Made by a program: the position numbers and the translations under genes. From an uncultured Eubacteriales bacterium (GTDB taxonomy: Bacteria > Bacillota > Clostridia > Lachnospirales > Lachnospiraceae), in the NCBI GenBank assembly GCA_900549105.1, contig URND01000033.1, positions 1 through 24,265 on the forward strand: a stretch of 24,265 nucleotides of DNA, written 5' to 3'. Of this stretch, positions 21,933 to 24,265 are shown piece by piece (position 1 is the stretch's first letter; each line of letters begins with the position of its first letter). The notes beneath the pieces were generated by a model, which was given only the letters and a program-made list of their open reading frames with translations, was not told the DNA's origin and did not search any database.

Positions 21933-22343
21933 ATGGCAGTAATTAGTGAATTGATTCAGGCAGAATCGGACGGAACATTAAGTTTTGGTGATTATACTTT
22001 AGAACAGAAATCCAAAGTATCCGGGTTTGAGTTTCAGGGAGATAGCTATAAAGTAAAAACTTTTAAGGAGATTACGAAACTGGAAAAAAATGAATCTTTT
22101 ATTTATGAGTCTGTACCGGGTACAACCGTACATCATATGAAAGTGACGGATAAAGAGATAGAGTTCCAGGTGGAAGGTGAAGAACAGGCTCAGCTTACTT
22201 TGGAATTGGAAGCAGAGAATGAATACGAAGTGATGATTGATGGTTTCCATATGGGAATTATGAAAACAAACCTTGGCGGCAAACTGGTCATCAGTGTTGA
22301 GTTCAGTGGTAAACCTCAGACAGTTGTCGTAAAGAAGATGTAA
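21933..22343 (+). CDS. small acidic beta-rich protein of unknown function
   Basis: I do not recognise a functional domain. The 136-residue protein is hydrophilic and acidic, with no signal peptide or membrane span. Alternating hydrophobic residues suggest mostly beta strands. It has a FGDYTLEQKSKVSGFEFQGD start and an acidic centre (VEGEEQAQLTLELEAENEYEV), followed by IDGFHMGIMKTNLGGKLVISVE. Similar proteins in Lachnospiraceae carry the label endosialidase in databases, as far as I recall, with no catalytic basis I can see. ATG 21933 has AGGAGG at 21917-21922. It lies between clpC and radA and is followed by a strong terminator. Confidence 0.7.
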   Translation: MAVISELIQAESDGTLSFGDYTLEQKSKVSGFEFQGDSYKVKTFKEITKLEKNESFIYESVPGTTVHHMKVTDKEIEFQVEGEEQAQLTLELEAENEYEVMIDGFHMGIMKTNLGGKLVISVEFSGKPQTVVVKKM

Positions 22344-22355
22344 CTGAAATATCAA

Positions 22356-22388
22356 ATGGGCTGTTACCGTGGTGACAGCTCATTTTTT
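22356..22388 (+). terminator. intrinsic terminator directly upstream of radA
   Basis: GGGCTGTTACC (22358-22368) pairs with GGTGACAGCTC (22371-22381) using two G-T pairs, extended by AT at both ends, and is followed by six T residues. The T-run ends only 17 bases before the radA start codon. Confidence 0.85.
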
Positions 22389-22405
22389 ATGGAAAGGGAA
22401 GCGTT

Positions 22406-23764
22406 ATGGCGAAAGGAAAAACAGTCTTTTATTGTCAGTCCTGCGGATACGAGTCGGCCAAATGGATGGGCCAGTGTCCGGGATGCAGAGAGTGGAATAC
22501 ATTTGTGGAGGAGCCGGTCATTGCATCGGGCAGTTCCCATCGAAGATTAACAGCAGCACGGCGGGAGGAACCAACACTGCTCTCAAAAGTGAGCAGAGAG
22601 AATAATTGTCGGATATCTACAGAAATTCAGGAATTTGACAGGGTTCTCGGCGGCGGTATCGTATCCGGCTCAATGGTGCTGGTCGGCGGGGACCCGGGAA
22701 TTGGAAAGTCCACATTATTGCTTCAGATGTGCTTGCTTTTGGTTTCAAAGAATCATAAAGTGCTGTATATTTCAGGGGAGGAGTCTCTGCAGCAGATAAA
22801 GATACGGGCGGACAGACTGGGAGATTATTCCGGGGATTTAATGATGCTGTGTGAAACGGATCTGGAAGCCATTCAGGAGGTCATCGAGCGGATTAAGCCG
22901 GAGCTGGTTATTATTGATTCCATTCAGACAATGTGCAAAAGCGATGTCAGTTCCGCTCCGGGAAGCGTCAGCCAGGTCAGAGAATCTACCGGTGTTTTTA
23001 TGAAAATAGCCAAAACCCTGGGAGTTACAGTATTTATTGTCGGCCATGTGACAAAGGAAGGCGTTGTGGCCGGACCGAGAGTGCTTGAACACATGGTAGA
23101 TACGGTTTTATATTTTGAAGGGGAGCGCCATGCCGCCTATCGGATACTTCGCAGTGTCAAAAATCGTTTTGGCTCTACAAATGAGATTGGTGTGTTTGAA
23201 ATGGGGCAGAGCGGTTTGAAGGAGGTTTTGAACCCTTCCCAGTATCTTCTGGATGGACGTCCTGAGGGGGCGTCTGGCTCAGTTGTGGCCTGTCTGATGG
23301 AAGGGACCCGGCCGGTGATGGTTGAGGTTCAGGCCCTTGTATGCCGTACCAATTTTAATATGCCCCGGAGAACGGCTGCGGGAATGGATTATAACCGGGT
23401 AAATCTCTTAATGGCTGTCATTGAAAAGCGGCTCGGCTTGTCTCTGGCTAATTGGGATGCCTATATTAATATTGCCGGAGGGATGAAATTGAATGCCCCG
23501 GCATTGGATTTGGCTGTGGTTACTGCAATTATCTCAAGCTATAAAGATTTGCCGATAGATGAAAAGACAGTAATATTTGGCGAAGTCGGCTTGTCCGGCG
23601 AAGTGCGCGGCGTCAGCATGGCGGTTCAATGTGTTCAGGAGGCTAAAAAGCTTGGCTTTGAAAAATGTATACTCCCGAAGGTAAATGCGGCAGGAATCGA
23701 TAAAGGCGGTATTGAACTTATCGGCGTGGCGAACCTCAGAGAATTAGTGAGTAAGTTCATCTGA
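22406..23764 (+). CDS. radA: DNA repair protein RadA (Sms)
   Basis: RadA is a RecA-like helicase that helps process recombination intermediates. The 452-residue product has the N-terminal zinc finger (Cys10, Cys13, Cys24, Cys27 in YCQSCG and CPGC), Walker A GDPGIGKST (95-103), the RadA-specific KNRFG motif (252-256), and a C-terminal Lon-like domain with AGGMKLNAPALDLAVV and FGEVGLSGEVRG. All expected parts are present and the length is normal. The start ATG 22406 has only a modest GGAAAGGGAAG site and sits just after a terminator. No promoter is visible between the two, so expression may rely on read-through or a promoter inside the preceding gene. Confidence 0.95.
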   Translation: MAKGKTVFYCQSCGYESAKWMGQCPGCREWNTFVEEPVIASGSSHRRLTAARREEPTLLSKVSRENNCRISTEIQEFDRVLGGGIVSGSMVLVGGDPGIGKSTLLLQMCLLLVSKNHKVLYISGEESLQQIKIRADRLGDYSGDLMMLCETDLEAIQEVIERIKPELVIIDSIQTMCKSDVSSAPGSVSQVRESTGVFMKIAKTLGVTVFIVGHVTKEGVVAGPRVLEHMVDTVLYFEGERHAAYRILRSVKNRFGSTNEIGVFEMGQSGLKEVLNPSQYLLDGRPEGASGSVVACLMEGTRPVMVEVQALVCRTNFNMPRRTAAGMDYNRVNLLMAVIEKRLGLSLANWDAYINIAGGMKLNAPALDLAVVTAIISSYKDLPIDEKTVIFGEVGLSGEVRGVSMAVQCVQEAKKLGFEKCILPKVNAAGIDKGGIELIGVANLRELVSKFI

Positions 23765-23869
23765 TTGCACGCATGTTGAAACAAAATAGATATAATTAAG
23801 ACAAATTAGACACAATTATTGGAAAAAACGGTAGGATTATCTGAATTATTGTTTTTTGTAAAAAAACTA

Positions 23870-23908
23870 AAAAAACTTGTTGACAAAGTCATTGGAAGAT
23901 GATAGTAT
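23870..23908 (+). promoter_or_regulatory. strong promoter P1 of a stable-RNA (rRNA-type) unit
   Basis: A perfect TTGACA (23880-23885) and TAGTAT (23903-23908) are spaced by 17 bases, with A-runs upstream that resemble an UP element. The 21 bases at 23870-23890 recur exactly at 23963-23983, around the second promoter. The 23765-23869 stretch before it is A+T-rich with no gene or clear radA terminator. Confidence 0.75.
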
Positions 23909-23962
23909 ATAAAAGCACTCAGGAAACCGAGTCGAAACAAGAAAGATTCAAAAAAATAAATC

Positions 23963-24001
23963 AAAAAACTTGTTGACAAAGTCGAATGAGGGTGATAAAA
24001 T
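23963..24001 (+). promoter_or_regulatory. strong promoter P2 of a stable-RNA (rRNA-type) unit
   Basis: A second perfect TTGACA (23973-23978) and TAAAAT (23996-24001) are spaced by 17 bases, 93 bases downstream of P1. Tandem promoters sharing an exact block that covers the -35 region are typical of rRNA operons in Firmicutes. Between P1 and P2 is a small hairpin (ACTC and GAGT near 23916-23932). Confidence 0.75.
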
Positions 24002-24013
24002 ATAAAACGTTGA

Positions 24014-24265
24014 CGGCAAAGAGCCGGAGACGATGAACATTGACAATTAAACAATAAAACAATCCCGAAAAGTTGACTGTGAACACTTGATGAGTTCGGA
24101 TGAACGAATCTAGTGTGAACGTCGTTACCTGTCCACTTAACGAGGTATCCTCGAGTTTAGTGGCAGCGTAACTACTTTGAGAAATAAAAACGAACGAGTC
24201 GAAAGACTCCAAACAGTAAAAAACGGGAAGATAACAGCTAGTTGTCATTCTGTTAGGATTATACT
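24014..24265 (+). ncRNA. structured leader RNA, probably of an rRNA operon (runs out of window)
   Basis: There is no reading frame of note in this stretch. CGGC/GCCG (24014-24026) is followed by GAACATTGACAATTAAACA (24035-24053), which resembles the boxA-containing leader phrase TTGAAAACTAAACAA of Firmicute rRNA operons. Three further stems follow. ACACT/AGTGT with TTCG/CGAA forms one at 24083-24116. GTTAC, CCACT and CGAGG (24124-24145) pair with CCTCG, AGTGG and GTAAC (24149-24172). GAGTC/GACTC lies near 24196-24209. The 16S start motif is not reached. The rRNA assignment is inference from promoters and leader only. Confidence 0.55.

Noticed and set aside
23765..23869. A/T-rich stretch after radA considered as an intrinsic terminator (AAAAAAC and GTTTTTT near 23823-23863)
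   Set aside because: The possible stem is short, all A/T but one pair and has a long loop, so it does not meet the pattern of a stable terminator.
24081..24120. Segment with GAGTT and GGATGAACG considered as the start of 16S rRNA
   Set aside because: The conserved 16S start (GTTTGATC, then CTGGCTCAG) is absent and the following bases do not match the first variable region; it fits a leader stem-loop better.

Overview
The window looks like chromosomal core DNA of an anaerobic Clostridia member, most probably Lachnospiraceae. The reasons are moderate G+C, AGGAGG-type ribosome binding sites, a class 1B dihydroorotate dehydrogenase with its PyrK electron-transfer subunit, a long type-2 PyrF, a two-gene RraA/GntR unit, small membrane families of the VanZ and DUF6142 kind, and ClpC and RadA of Gram-positive type. 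The family assignment is inference from gene content; no database search was possible. Nearly all genes are on the + strand.

Layout. 1-1752: the 3' end of a TauE/SafE-type permease, a 58-residue protein, a COG2426 small membrane export protein and an M50 site-2 protease homologue. 1818-3317: a promoter, an inverted-repeat operator, an RraA-like aldolase gene, its FadR-type GntR regulator and a terminator. 3325-3851: a repeat element, several hairpins and a promoter driving a 61-residue unknown protein. 3852-5282: a DEAD-box RNA helicase. 5310-8906: the pyrimidine operon pyrF-pyrK-pyrD-pyrE plus a 50-residue single-span membrane protein, ending in a strong hairpin. 8934-11814: VanZ-like protein, DUF6142-like protein and an M29 aminopeptidase homologue with a long N-terminal extension. 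11829-17986: a consensus promoter, purK-purE-purF-purM-purN-purD, an inverted copy of the repeat element, and a terminator. 18046-18828: a NagD-type HAD phosphatase. 18832-21818: a palindromic operator over a consensus promoter, a YtrA-type GntR regulator and clpC. 21933-23764: a small acidic unknown protein, a terminator and radA. 23765-24265: two strong tandem promoters and a structured leader of stable-RNA type; the 16S gene itself would lie beyond the window.

Function. The pyr genes cover dihydroorotate to UMP (PyrD/PyrK, PyrE, PyrF). The pur genes cover PRPP amination (PurF), GAR formation (PurD), formylation (PurN), AIR synthesis (PurM) and AIR carboxylation (PurK, PurE). purL, purC, purB and purH are not here.

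The most unusual observations are these. PurF has Ser where the glutaminase nucleophile Cys should be and Leu where the glutamine-binding Arg should be, while its PRPP loop and four iron-sulfur cysteines are intact. Two copies of an intergenic repeat have their two modules in opposite order, and both sit beside operon-end terminators. clpC lies behind a YtrA-type repressor instead of a CtsR module. The M29 peptidase homologue carries roughly 400 residues ahead of its recognisable domain.
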